Shown one piece after another: positions 1 through 12,060 of a DNA stretch of 64,000 bases. Where the stretch lies: assembly GCA_006503475.1 (NCBI GenBank), contig RSEH01000201.1:1-64000 (forward strand), read 5' to 3'. How positions within the stretch are numbered: the stretch's first letter is position 1; each line of letters starts with the position of its first letter. This DNA is from Stentor roeselii (taxonomy: Eukaryota > Ciliophora > Heterotrichea > Heterotrichida > Stentoridae). The notes beneath the pieces are model-generated. The model was given only the letters and a program-made list of their open reading frames with translations. It was not told the DNA's origin and did no database searches. Both the position numbers and the translations under genes were made by a program.

Positions 1-1848
1 AAAATCGAAAATAAAATCACAATAAATCAAATTAAACAAAGAATAAAATTTATAAAGTCATCAATATCTAAACTAGACCAAAACACTCAAAACCTTACTA
101 CAGATATTAAAAACTATTCTCTTATATCTTCCATAAAACTTAACAAAATTTACCGAAATTCTAATATAAATATTCTATTCGATTATACAAAATACTCTCA
201 AATTAGAAAAATGATAACAATCATATATAACCACCACACTATAAAAGAAATAACGAACTTCAAATATCTAAAAAATCAGGTTCATAACAGTTTTTATCTC
301 TTTTTAAAATCTCATATGTCTTCAGTTACTTCATTTTCGATAGAAGAAAATCTGAAAATATTAGTGGCTGGAGACGTATGTGGAAGTGTCCGAATTTTTA
401 ATCTTGAGAGTTTAAATCAAACTGCTTGTTTCACTTGTTATCAATCAATTGTCAAAACAATTCATATCAAATCAACTCTATGCATAACGGGCTCAATCGA
501 TTCAACAATCTGTCTATTCAACTTGAAAACAAAAAAACTCAAAAAATGCTTCAAAACTTGTAAAGGGCCAATCTACTCTTTAATGCTTTCGAAAAACTCT
601 CAATACTTTTTGAGTGGATCGGGTCAAGGATATATCGAAATTTGGAGCATTTCGAAGAACACTTTGGCATTTCAAATTAATGCAAATTCTTCGGTTATTT
701 TTGCAAGATTCATCCAAAATGATCTTTTTTTAATGTGCTCAACCTATGAAGGATATATTCAAAAGTTCAAACTTCCACACAAGTTTCCTCTTATCATAAA
801 ACAATATAAAAAACAACTATGGTGTAGCAATTTTATAGAAGAAACTGATACTTTATTGACTGGGTATACAGATGGATTTATTCAAGTTTTAAAACAATTT
901 CAACTCTTCAAAACTTTCAAAGCCCATACGCAACAAATAAATTCAATAGACTACTGCTTAAAAACTGCAAAATTCGTTTCGGGATCTGATGATCAAACTG
1001 TAAAAGTATGGAGTTTATCCTCGTTTTCACTTCTAACAGTCCTTCATCATTTCAAACAAACTATATTGTGTGTAAAACTACTGGAAAATAAAGTCTATTC
1101 AAGTTCTAATTCTACAGAAATTGAATACTTCGATCTTTCATCTCAAAAAGTAATAAAAACAACCAACCAGAAAATATTTAATTCATATATTTTATCAGTT
1201 TCAATCAAACTGAAGTTAATTGTTTATGGACTTGAAAGAGTTTACTTATACAGTCTTATTTCGAACTCTAATATTTGTTGCAGGTCATTTGAAAGTGAAG
1301 TTTGTTATTTAGTATTTGCAAGTTCATTTATTATGTGTGGAACATATCAAGGGTTTATTTATTGTGTTGATAGTGATTGTTTGGAAATAAGAAAGAAGTA
1401 TTTTTTTGGAGGTTTTGCAATTCGATTTGTAAGAACAAATTGGAAAGTGATGTGTTTTTCGAGTGAAAATAAATCAATTGTACAAGATTTAAGAAATTCA
1501 GAGATTTTATTGACTCACAATAGAACAATACTTGTTGGAAAGTTTAGAGAGAATAGTTTTGTTTTTGTGGATAATGTATTTGATGTGTTTGTTTCAAATA
1601 ACTTGAAAAGTATGAGAAAAATAAGTCATTTTTTCAGTTATCAATTATTTTGGTTGAGATCTTTTGATTATATAGTTATAAAAGATTTTTATTCAGGTTT
1701 TAGAATATTGAATACTCAAAGAAAAGAAAACGAGATTAGATTAGAAAGTTTGAAAGGATTAAAATACATGAATAAAAAAAGAGAGTTTAGATTGAGGAAA
1801 GGAGATTTGATTTTATCATCACTAAAATTTAGCAATTGTATTAACTAA
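1..1848 (+). CDS. WD40-repeat protein of the local finger-WD40 family, 5' end outside window
   Basis: The frame is open from base 1, and codons before the first in-window ATG (211) match the paralogue at 6007-7982, so the gene starts upstream of the window. At least 615 residues are present. The visible part has a basic coiled-like linker, then repeated WD40 blades; clear blade ends include residues around TVKVWSLSS and TICLFNLKT. The expected N-terminal Cys/His finger lies outside the window. The stop is TAA, followed after 17 nt by AATAAA. It faces its inverted paralogue across 4.2 kb. WD40 propellers are protein-binding scaffolds; no specific role can be read here. Confidence 0.85.
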   Translation, partial: KIENKITINQIKQRIKFIKSSISKLDQNTQNLTTDIKNYSLISSIKLNKIYRNSNINILFDYTKYSQIRKMITIIYNHHTIKEITNFKYLKNQVHNSFYLFLKSHMSSVTSFSIEENLKILVAGDVCGSVRIFNLESLNQTACFTCYQSIVKTIHIKSTLCITGSIDSTICLFNLKTKKLKKCFKTCKGPIYSLMLSKNSQYFLSGSGQGYIEIWSISKNTLAFQINANSSVIFARFIQNDLFLMCSTYEGYIQKFKLPHKFPLIIKQYKKQLWCSNFIEETDTLLTGYTDGFIQVLKQFQLFKTFKAHTQQINSIDYCLKTAKFVSGSDDQTVKVWSLSSFSLLTVLHHFKQTILCVKLLENKVYSSSNSTEIEYFDLSSQKVIKTTNQKIFNSYILSVSIKLKLIVYGLERVYLYSLISNSNICCRSFESEVCYLVFASSFIMCGTYQGFIYCVDSDCLEIRKKYFFGGFAIRFVRTNWKVMCFSSENKSIVQDLRNSEILLTHNRTILVGKFRENSFVFVDNVFDVFVSNNLKSMRKISHFFSYQLFWLRSFDYIVIKDFYSGFRILNTQRKENEIRLESLKGLKYMNKKREFRLRKGDLILSSLKFSNCIN

Positions 1849-1888
1849 CTCTTAATTAGTCATAATAAACTGTCTATTATATGAATTT
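1849..1888 (+). promoter_or_regulatory. Conserved 3' flank with AATAAA
   Basis: The 40 bases after the stop are identical to those after the stop position of the inverted paralogue (5967-6006, other strand). Identity ends abruptly afterwards. The stretch holds AATAAA, so a 3'-end or polyadenylation signal is likely, though this is inference. Confidence 0.45.
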
Positions 1889-4800
1889 GATGAAAATGGA
1901 TTTTATAAGTTTCTTTTTGGTTTCTGGTAATCATTCTCCCCTATTAATAATAATATATCAGAATTTTAATTAATAAGTGAACTATTAATCAAAACTCTAA
2001 TTCAATTATACTATGGCTAATGTAATTTCTCATTTTTTTATGAGTATTTATTCATTGAAGTTTAATAAGAATCGAAGTGAAATTGAATATGATAAACATT
2101 TTAAATATTGAATTTTTGCTAATATCAAATAGAAAATCAATAAATATTATACATTCAATATATTTTTAACTATAGCAGGGATCAGTCATTTAAATCTTAG
2201 CATCTATGACCCAAATCGTATCGAGATTAAAATTTTCGAAATTATTAATTCATTTCCGATTCATGTTTTAGGTTTGCCCTAATTTAAAAATTCTTGAAAT
2301 CCGATAGATTTTCAAATATTTCTCATTTGATTTTAGTTATCAATTCCTCATATTTTTCCTGATTTCAGCTATCTATTATTTATCTCATGATATTTTGCTT
2401 TTGAACTAACTATCAATAAAGAAAGTATTAACTACTTTTTCTATAAGGGCTTTAAAATTTGTTTCATCTGAAAGTCTTATTGAATTATGATGATCTATAA
2501 AAATCGTTAATATTTGTCAAGTGAATTGCAAATTAAATAGTTTATCAATTATAAGAAGATAGATAGGTCTTTACTTTATAAGGTGCTGAATAAAATGAAA
2601 ACGTTTAAAGGAATTCTAAGGCTAATTCAATTATAGACTCTAATATAAACCTTTAAGTAATATCCATAATGGAATCAATATTAGTATTTCTTATTCTTTG
2701 ACTAAAAAATAAAATTTTGTGTATGAATCAACAATCATGAAGCCTTATTGAAGTTCAGACAATTTATAATATATTTCAAAGAACTTTTATATGAACAAGG
2801 TATAAAAGATTTAATCTTATAATTTTTCAATACTTATTTTATCAATAAATTTCTTATCGCCTTTTTACAGCACTTATAAAGTCAGTAATTAATTATTTTA
2901 GGAATAAAGCTGTTCTGTTTCTACTATCGTGATAAATCTAAGTCAAACTTAAATTAAATTATTCTTTAAAAACCTGAAGATCTAATATTAAACCTTGTTT
3001 CATGATATATAACTTTGAAATTATTGGATATTTATAGAAATTATAAATTTTAATCAAATACCAAACCGATTTAAACTTACTAATGCCATTTGAATTACTA
3101 AATTAATTACTTAAATAGCAAAACCTTTCAAATCTTGAATAAAATACATTATTAAAATGCATCCAGATCAGTTAATACAATATTCAAAATTATTCATATA
3201 AACAGATTATTTTGCATAAGTCGATCTTTCATTCTTAATTGAACACTTCAAGTTTTACTTAATTTATGGCGATAAAGGAAAAAGTTGCATCTATAAGGTC
3301 GTAATGCTTTTAATATTTTAATCTTTTTATATAATAGTCTATTTGGTTATGAATAAAATTGGAGTTATATATAAGAAGTACTTTGTCTCAGAGGTTAATT
3401 ATCAGAGAACTCGAACTCAGATCATTCATAAAACATTTCTATTAACTTGATAAGAGAACAAAATTTAGAAAATTTATAATTTTATTACTTAAACCCAATT
3501 CATGGTTCAATATACTTTAAATTTTAATAACCAAATATCAATCTTGATTTATACTACCAAAACTGAGATAATAATTTTAATGAAGGATTAATAGAATTTT
3601 TTAGATTTTGAACAAATGATCGAATTAATATATGCTAATAATCGATAAGCCACTATTGATATTCTAAATCATTTGATTAAAATATTTAAAACTCGAAGTA
3701 TAGCATGCTAGATATTTTATCTTTACAAGTATTTAATATATTGAATACAATTTTTTCGTGTAAATTAAGAATGATCACAACTCTAAAATTTTGTTTTCAA
3801 TTCATTTATCATTCTCTTTATTTTCATGCCAACTACTCTTTGTTCTTTTGAATAAGTATCATTGATATTTAGTTTTATTCTTTTAATTTTCAAATAAGTT
3901 AAAGATCTATCAATTTCATTAAACCTTATCATAACTTAAATAAAGACTATCACAATTATCTGAAAAAAATTCCAATAGTTTTAAACTAAAATATGATTTA
4001 TCAAAACATAAATATTTTCTAATTGATTGAATACTTAATTCTATTAAACAAGATCTTTAGTAAGGTTAGGAAATATTTATAAAAATCCTAATACACCTCA
4101 AATTCTAAAAACAATATTATGAACAATATCTACAGTCCTTTAGTAGAATTATATTGGAGCTTCAAAACCAATACTGATTTTTTATAACATAAAGATCTCA
4201 GGTTAAAATATCCCTAAAATTTTTAGTTAGCATTCTAGATTATAATGTGTTAGGAATACTAAGTTCATTGGTTCATAAAACAGTAGAAACCTTGGTTATA
4301 CTTAGTATTTAAACATCTAACTCTGCTAATTATCCTCATTTTAGATGATTGATTTTCTTGAAATCAATCTCATAAAATTTAACAAAATATTCAGAATTTT
4401 CATGATTTATATAATTGATAACCCGATATAGTATACTAACTATTTACTGTTCTCTTAATTTAAATGCAAAATTTATCGTCTGTGGTTTGATTCATTACTT
4501 TTGAGATTTTTACTATTATTAAAGAAGCTACTCAGATCTTTAAATGATAATATCAGAAATATGGATGTGAAAAAAAGATTTTTAAATTTGTAATTTTGTT
4601 AGGGATGAGGCTAATTCTAGTAGTTTTAGTCTTAAAAATTATAATATAATAGATAATATCAAAATCTTATCATAAGTCAGCTCGCTTGCAAACAGTAGGA
4701 ATTTCCTCATGAGTTCTGTAGAGCATTCGAATAATACCATGTTTTAAAAAATTTCACGATCTAATAACTTGTTGAGCGAGTTTTAATTTTAAATAAACTT

Positions 4801-5966
4801 CTGGCTTGTTGTTATCATTGCAGATGATGCAAGCTGAAGTTTTCATCAACTTTTAAACTACAATCATATATATTAGAATAGAATTATGCTTGAGTTCATG
4901 GCTCCTTGATATAATATCATCGAGGTACAATAGAAATTTTTGAAGTAAGTACTAATATGAAAGGAGTGGATTCTCATTATTATCAGTATTTCAAATATTT
5001 TTATTATGATACACCTTACAGATAGCATAAAATCGCTTTGCTTGAAATATTTTGTTGAATTTTTAAGAGACCTAATTGCTTAAATCTCCAATAAGTAGAT
5101 TATCTTGAATAAGGAGAGACAACGGTTTTGGTCATAGTTTAATTCGATATATCATGTTTTTAAGTTGAATTTGGCTTAAATTTATAATTATTCAATGATT
5201 TAGATAATCAATTACATGAAATTTAGATCAATGTCTCCAGAACTGACTTATTTATGAGAGTAACTCAGATACCTTAAATTAAGATTTACTGTTTATCAAA
5301 GATCTAGAGAATACAAAGATTGATAAATTATCACATTTTTTATATCTTATACAAGGATTGAAATCAATATCTGGTGCATAATGATTTCTTGATAATTTTT
5401 TAAACATACTTATTTTTATATTACTATCTGAATCATTGCTATCTAACTGAGATTCATATAGTTGTGATTCAATGAATGACTGATTATATAGATAGAACCA
5501 TGAATATATAGTATTAGTTTATAAACTAAATGAAAAAGCGTGTAAGAGATGTTCCAGAAAAATGTGATTAAGTAAGAAACTGAATCCAAAGATCTTCATT
5601 TACTTGAATCAAGTGAAAAGCTTGTATGGTCATCCCTATTTTCATAAAAATTTGTCCATAATACAAGATGATATAGATTTTAGTATATTGATTAATTTAA
5701 GGCGGAAATAAGTCAAGTTTATAGGATAGAATCATCGAACTACTTAACCGTGATTTTAATTTATAAAGCTTAATATGTTATAACGTATCATAGATCAGTT
5801 TCAAGCTTAAAGGAAGTAACTGACTTTGATATATCCCAGATTCCTAATTACTCTATGATTTATGCATAGCACAATAATTTATTTTAAATGAGTTGAATTT
5901 AAGATGTTCAAGTACTTTCAACTTTACTTATTTACATATCAAGTACTCTCAACAATCAGATTTTCG
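1889..5966. other. Long AT-rich spacer between convergent WD40 paralogues
   Basis: About 4.1 kb of very AT-rich DNA with stops in every frame. Apart from a short coding-like remnant at 4670-4846 I see no gene, tandem repeat or RNA gene. It is the loop of an inverted gene pair and is long compared with the compact gene spacing in the right half of the window. Confidence 0.6.
4670..4846 (-). pseudogene. Short coding-like remnant, unidentified
   Basis: Starting from an ATG at 4846 this strand reads 58 codons with one internal TGA. It begins with a Cys-rich stretch (residues ACIICNDNNKPEVYLK) reminiscent of half a RING-type zinc site. Composition is more gene-like and less AT-rich than the surrounding spacer. 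No partner exons are visible, so it is probably a decayed fragment. Chance cannot be excluded. Confidence 0.25.
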
Positions 5967-6006
5967 AAATTCATATAATAGACAGTTTATTATGACTAAT
6001 TAAGAG
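5967..6006 (-). promoter_or_regulatory. Conserved 3' flank with AATAAA (second copy)
   Basis: Reverse complement of the 40 bases that follow the stop of the gene at 1-1848, with no mismatch. It contains AATAAA 17 nt past the ancestral stop position. Confidence 0.45.
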
Positions 6007-6230
6007 TTAGTTAATACGATTTCTAAATTTAAGTGATGATATAATCAAATCTCCTTTCCTCAATCTAAACTCTCTTTTTTTATTCATGTATTTTAATCCT
6101 TTAAAACTTTCTAATTTAATCTCGTTTTCTTTTCTTTGAGTATTCAATATAATAAAACCTGAATTTACATTTTTAAAAACTATATAATCAACAGATCTCA
6201 ACCAAAATAATTGAAAACAAATCAAAATAC
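6007..6230 (-). pseudogene. Detached C-terminal tail of the WD40 gene at 6231-7982
   Basis: This stretch encodes about 72 residues matching the C-terminus of the paralogue at 1-1848 (for example QLFWLRS, DYIV, LESLKGLKYMNKKREF-like). It is one frame off from the body of its own gene. The paralogue has five A where this copy has four, next to the AGAAAATAAG at the break, which explains the shift. It ends at the same stop position as the paralogue. No 15/16-nt GT...AG intron fits the junction. Confidence 0.7.
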
Positions 6231-7982
6231 TTATTTTCTTATAGTTTTCAAGTTATTTGAAACAAACACATCCAATGCATCATCTACAAATACAAAACTA
6301 TTTTCTCTAAACTTTCCAACAACTATTTTTCTATTGTGAGTCAATAAAATCTCTGAATTTCTTAAATTTTGTATAATTGATTTATTTTCACTCGAAAAAC
6401 ACATCACTTTCCAATTTGTTCTTACAAAGAGAATTGGAAAAGATCCAAAAAAATACTTCTTTCTTATTTCCAAACAACCACTATCAACACAATAAATAAA
6501 CCCTTTTAATGTTCCACACATAATCAATGAACTTGCAAAAACTAAATAACAAACCTCACTTTCAAATGACCTGCAACAAATATGAGAGTTCGAAATAAGA
6601 CTGTATAAGTAAACTCTTTCATATCCATAAACAATCAACTTCAGTTTGATTGAAATTGATAAAATCATTGGATTGAATAATCTCTGGTTGGTTGTTTTTA
6701 TTACTTTTTGAGATGAAAGATCGAAACATTCGATTTGGTTCAATAGACCACTTGAATAGACTTTATTTTTTAGAAGTTTTACACACATAATAATTTGTTT
6801 GAAATGATCAAATACTGTTAGAAGTGAAAATGAGAATAAACTCCAAACTTTTACAGTTCGATCATGAGATCCCGAAACGAATTTTGCAGTTTTTAAGCAG
6901 GAGTCTATTGAGTTTATTTGTTGTGAATGGGCTTTGAAAGTTTTGAAGAGTTGAAATTGTTTTAAAACTTGAATAAATCCATCTTCATGCCCAGTCAATA
7001 AAATATCAGTTTCTTCTATAAGACTGCTACAATTTAGATGTTTTTTAAATTGTTTTATGATAAGAAGAGATTTGTTTGCAAGTTTGAACTTTTGAATATA
7101 TCCATTTAAGGTTGAGCAGATTAAAAGCTGATCATTTTGGATGAATCTTGCAAATACAACAGAAGAAGTTGCATTAATTTGAAATGCCAAAGTATTTTTC
7201 AAAATGCTCCAAATTTCGATAAAACCTTGTTCAGATCCACTCAAAAAGTATTGAGATTTTACCGAAAGCATCAAAGACAAGATTGGCCCTTTACAAGTTT
7301 TGAAGGATTTTTGGAGTTTTTTTGTTTTCAAATTGAAAAGACAGATAGTTGAATCGTAGGAACCAGTTATGCATAGAATTGATTTGATATCAATTGCACG
7401 GATAATTGATTGATGACAATTGAAAGATGCAATTTGAGTTAAACTCTCAAGACTAAAAATTCGGACACTTCCAATTTCGCTTCCGGCCACTAATATTTTG
7501 AGATTTTCTTCTATCGAAAATGAAGAAATCATAGACATATGAGATTTTAAAAAGAGATCAAAACTGTTATGAGTATAATTTTTTATATATTTGAAGTTTG
7601 TTATTTCTTTGATAGTTTGGCGATTATATATGATTGTAATAAATTTTCTGAGTTGAGAGTATTTTGTATAATCAAATAGAGTATTTATATTCGAATTTCT
7701 GTAAGTTTTGTAAAGTTTTATGGAATTTATAAGAGAATGGTTTTTAATATCTGCAGTAAGGTTTTGAGTGTTTTGGTCTAGTTTAGATATTGATGACTTT
7801 ATAAATTTTATTCTTTGTTTAATTTGATTTATTGTGATTTTATTTTCGATTTTCTTTGCTTTGATTGTTTTGATTATATGATTTGATGGTTTGAGTAGAT
7901 GCTCTCTTAATTCTGAATGATCTATTGTGTTTGATTGACAAACAGATATGAAGACTTTTTTTTCCGACGTCACCCTTGACAT
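6231..7982 (-). CDS. Finger-WD40 family protein, C-terminally shortened
   Basis: A 583-residue protein starting at MSRVTSEKK; an in-frame ATG 60 bases upstream is less likely, because the ATAATAAATATG leader at this start is shared with the paralogues at 13395 and 20069. The N-terminal finger is incomplete: position 13 is Ser where paralogues have Cys, while Cys15, His28 and His35 remain. WD40 blades follow, including TVKVWSLFS and TICLFNLKT. A one-base loss in an A run near the end removes the last ~72 residues present in the 1-1848 paralogue. It is convergent with that gene. It may still be expressed as a shorter protein or be an early pseudogene. Confidence 0.75.
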   Translation of the reverse strand: MSRVTSEKKVFISVCQSNTIDHSELREHLLKPSNHIIKTIKAKKIENKITINQIKQRIKFIKSSISKLDQNTQNLTADIKNHSLINSIKLYKTYRNSNINTLFDYTKYSQLRKFITIIYNRQTIKEITNFKYIKNYTHNSFDLFLKSHMSMISSFSIEENLKILVAGSEIGSVRIFSLESLTQIASFNCHQSIIRAIDIKSILCITGSYDSTICLFNLKTKKLQKSFKTCKGPILSLMLSVKSQYFLSGSEQGFIEIWSILKNTLAFQINATSSVVFARFIQNDQLLICSTLNGYIQKFKLANKSLLIIKQFKKHLNCSSLIEETDILLTGHEDGFIQVLKQFQLFKTFKAHSQQINSIDSCLKTAKFVSGSHDRTVKVWSLFSFSLLTVFDHFKQIIMCVKLLKNKVYSSGLLNQIECFDLSSQKVIKTTNQRLFNPMILSISIKLKLIVYGYERVYLYSLISNSHICCRSFESEVCYLVFASSLIMCGTLKGFIYCVDSGCLEIRKKYFFGSFPILFVRTNWKVMCFSSENKSIIQNLRNSEILLTHNRKIVVGKFRENSFVFVDDALDVFVSNNLKTIRK

Positions 7983-9059
7983 ATTTATTATAATGGAATA
8001 TTTATAAATTTTATACAAAGTAGGGAAATCAAGCACTTTCAAGATGTTTTTCTTTACTTGAAAGCAAAATTATTGTAAATATTCAATATTTATGCTCTGT
8101 GGTTATCTAAGCTAATCTTTTTACTAATTTAAGCAAATTATATCGGTAGTAAATACTTTTTGATGGAGTCTTATTTTACAAATAAAAGAATCTTTTGATT
8201 ATAAGTTTTTCTCATTTTATGTACTTTATTATTTTCAAGCCTTTGGTAGATAGATAAATACAAGAGTGATACTAAAGAGCAAATATTATACTGAAGAAAT
8301 AACTAATCTTTGAGTTCTATTAAATTAATTGGAGTTTAAGTTGATCAATTTGTTTTAACTACTGTAAAATTACCAAATGTATATGTTTATATAATTACTC
8401 AAGTGATAAATTAAAGAATTTAAATCTAATAACTTGCTTACTTCTTTCATTCAGGACTAATCAATCTCAATTCGATGAGTTATAATAATCCAAACTTAAT
8501 ATCTCGTTTTATCACTAATTTCAACTATATTCACTAGGAAAATTCAAATTTTATTTGAAATCTATTGTTAGATTGTGTTTTTCAAGCTCTAAATACTCTT
8601 GAAATGATTTCTTTTCTTGTTAGGCATTAAAATTGACTTAAACACGAATCTTTATCTTTATGTTTCTGTTTTTATTCTAAGTTCTAGATTCCTGCAATTG
8701 AATACTTTTTTCCTTTTTGATTTTCAAGTTTCATGAAGTCTAAGTGTTGTTTGTTACTAATTTTTGGAATATTACTTCGAATAAGTTATTGCTGAAGACT
8801 TAAAAATCTGCACAGGTGAAAATCTTGAAGGAGTTTATGTATTTGAACCTCGATATGAAGATTTGGAAATATGAAAGTGTGTTTGATCAGTGAAGAATAA
8901 TTGATTTGAAGATTAAAAAATCATCAATAGCCAAACCTTATTAAGTACAATACACCCTTAAACTTGAATTCAAAGAGACTTCTTAGATTTTTAAAAAACT
9001 CATAATGAACAGGAAATTTTTAAATATTGAGTTATTTTGGATTTTATTAGCTTTAAATC
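7983..9059. other. AT-rich spacer upstream of WD40 gene
   Basis: Holds the leader of the minus-strand WD40 gene (ATTATAATAAATATG overlapping its start). Otherwise it is AT-rich sequence in which I see no gene or repeat. Confidence 0.5.
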
Positions 9060-12000
9060 TTAGACTGGCCAAGAGTATCTATCGAGGAGTGAATCCTCCA
9101 TGAAGACAAACACTTCTCTTACCACCAACACTGTTAGAGGAAGAAGATCGAATACATCAGTGAAGTCCTTCCAGGCCTTTACATTCTAGTAATTGTTGAA
9201 GCATTTATCTTAAAACCATATATTTGAATATTTTACGAGATTCGTGGTTACCTCTTGTTAGAATAATTCGGTCTTAAAGATACTTTTAAAGAATGCAAGA
9301 GTGTTAAAGTTTCTACAGATTTATACAAGCGATTTAAGTGGTCCCTTAGAAATAAATAGTTGGTTCTTGCTTCTTGTGGTTTCCCTCATATTAGAAGTTT
9401 TCAATCAAATCATTAAATTGGTAATGGATGTGTCCGCAGCTAGTGACAGAAGTTTTGATAGGCTGAATTTGACTTTTCTACAAGAATTCGTTTACCTTTT
9501 GTGCTTATTCAACTGTGCATCTATTTCAACGCTAATGATCAATATTAAATGCAATGTCTTATTCAATCCTCATTCTGATATGGATACTTTCAAAAGGAAG
9601 TATAAACAAACTCTCTATCAGTTTGCTTGAGTAAAAATGAGCCCAAATCATTCAAAACAATCAAATACTTATCCATGAATTCATAATAGCTGCTAATCTC
9701 GACCGTTCCGAAAATGAAGTTTGAATATTTTCAATAAGATCTAAATTAAGACTAATGCTTCCGACAAGTTATGCATTATCTGTACATCATTTTGACTTAA
9801 TTCACCTTCATTTTTATTAAGAGTTTTAATAGATCCAATACTCCTTGAATTATAAATCAAACGATTGAACAAAATTTTAGAAGTTCAATACCAGTGAGTT
9901 TTCAAGCGTAGTATCTAACTTTTATCGAAATAAACATCATCCACAATCAAAGGATTTCATTTCAGCACAAAAAAGATCATTTTTTCTTTTTCTCTAAAAT
10001 ATACTAGTCAGATATATCCAGCCACATTTCTCCTGCAGAATCACGATTTTTTCTCTTTTTTCAAGAAAAAAATTGCATGTTCACAGTCAACCAAGGTAGC
10101 CTTTTGTGCAAATATAACGATGCAGGTCTGGACTTAAAGCGAAAATTTTCATGTAATCCTCCAAGTCACAGACATTTTCATGATAAACATCAGGGTACTT
10201 CAAAAACTTTTCCACAATTCACAAAATATATTTTTAAAATATAAAACGAGAGGAATTGTGTTATTCAATAATCAGGGCCTAAGGCCTTATGTGAGTTCTT
10301 GACTTTCAACAGTCTCGTCACAATTTCAGTTTAATAGGAATACGGAGTTCGAAGTCAGTTTCTTCCCTGATTTTAATGGTTATTTAAGAGAACAGGTCGG
10401 ACTTTAGCTGATTCAAAGTCTTGGCACGCAAAGGAAGGTGAAAGAGCAGGTTGAAACTTTGAAAGAATTGATCTCGTTAATTATTTTCAAGATTAAGTAG
10501 GTGAGGTCCTTCATTCAAGCCGCAGGCTTGCATTATGTTTTTCAGAACCTCTTTAAAAGGCGACGATTTCAAAGGGAAAAAGTGTCAGAGTTTTTATGTA
10601 GGTTAAGTTGGGAATGAAAAACTTTCATAATGGTACAGGACTTTCGATTACTGGTTAAATTTGAAGTTCAGAGATTTTAACTTGTTAATGACCTGCCGGA
10701 TTTTTGGCTTTGGTTGGAAAAAAGAAGCACGGACAACATCTAAGGATTTTTAGGTCTTTAGAAAAGAGAGACTCGGAGTTGACTTGAAGTTGAAGAGGGT
10801 CGAAAGGCTGATTGTTGAATTTAATAAGTTTAGAATTGAAATAAAGTAAATTTTTAACTCTGAAGCAGATCTTAAAGTTAAAAAAATCTTAAGAGACATT
10901 GACGTCTTTTTCAGTAACTTCGTAAGAAAATTGTCTCTTTTTCGTAAGACTGTTTGAAAATACCTCGTTTGACTGGATCACTTCATCTGTTTCAATGTTG
11001 AACAAAGAGAAGTTGAAGTTCTGTATCAAAGAAATGTTGATTTTTCACATTTCAAGCTTTTTCTCAATCACGAAAACGAGATGATGCCTGAAATCCGGGT
11101 CGATGATTTTCAAGATATTTTTCCAGAGATGGTCAAGTTCGCTTTCACAAACAAATAACTCTAAAATATCTGCTTGGAATTCTAGGAAATTCAGTTTTTG
11201 TCTTTTGAAAACCTTTTCTCGTTGTTTGTCAAGTTAATTTATCTGAAAATCTTTTAGGACTGGCATAGTTGTTTTTATATTTCGGCCAAACTAAGGTTCC
11301 TGGTCTTCTGATCTGATGTGAAAAGTGTAAACACTTTCAAGCTACCTTGCGATGGGCTGCATGTAAAAAGTTAAGAATTGAGGTTGTAAGTGGAAACTCA
11401 GAATTTTTCTGGATGCAAGGAATGAATCTTAAAAGCTAGTTTCAAAAATTTTGAGAGAATCGATGCTGCTAAAACTTCTTGCGGTGGAAAAACTTCCAGA
11501 TCAGTGATTATATTGGAAATGGAAGATGGGAAAGATAAGATCTGACAGTTCAGGTAGCAGTAGCTTTTAAGATCTGATTTATAAGAAATTTTGAAAGAGA
11601 TATTAAAAATCTCTTAAATTTTACTATAAAACAATAAATTAAAGAATATAAATCTGATCAACACCCCAACCTCCTGTAGTCTCTGTCATTTTTCAGAATC
11701 TTGGATATCACGGGATTTTTTACGACTAATATATTTGAAGAAGCATTTATGGTAATATGCATCCAAATCCAGCAGTGACTTACATTTACTTAAAAGTCCT
11801 TGTCAGCATATATATAAGAATATCAAAGTTAATTTTCAACCTCAAATTACTTAAAATCAAAGTAATTCCCTTTGAAGAACTGCACCCGAAACTATTAATA
11901 CCCTAATAAAACTTAGGTTCCATGCTCTTTTGACGTGGTTAGCTTAAATAAGGTAAATTCTATGAAAAATATTTGAAAGACTATAAATCCACCCTCAGTT

Positions 12001-12060
12001 TGGACAAAAATATCGAAACCTTGGCTTCATCATTCTTATGTGAAATTTAAAATGCTGAAA
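9060..12060 (-). pseudogene. Decayed protein-coding region, unidentified
   Basis: On the minus strand this GC-richer stretch reads as long coding-like pieces interrupted by stops of all three kinds and by frame changes. Examples: residues SELDHLWKNILKIIDPDFRH near 11.1 kb, AYYHKCFFKYISRKKSRDIQ near 11.72 kb, KFLKYPDVYHENVCDLEDYM near 10.2 kb. Between breaks, codon choice and amino-acid composition look like real protein, unlike the neighbouring spacers. I do not recognise the family, nor whether it was one gene or several. The ends are approximate. An intact plus-strand frame at 9301-9630 lies inside it but starts with GTG and looks like a shadow. Confidence 0.5.

Noticed and set aside
6225-6245. 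A 15/16-nt intron explaining the break in the WD40 gene
   Set aside because: No GT...AG of the right length fits, and the alignment shows a plain one-base difference.
9301-9630. 109-codon open frame on the plus strand
   Set aside because: Starts with GTG, and the opposite strand reads as decayed protein in the same place; probably a shadow.
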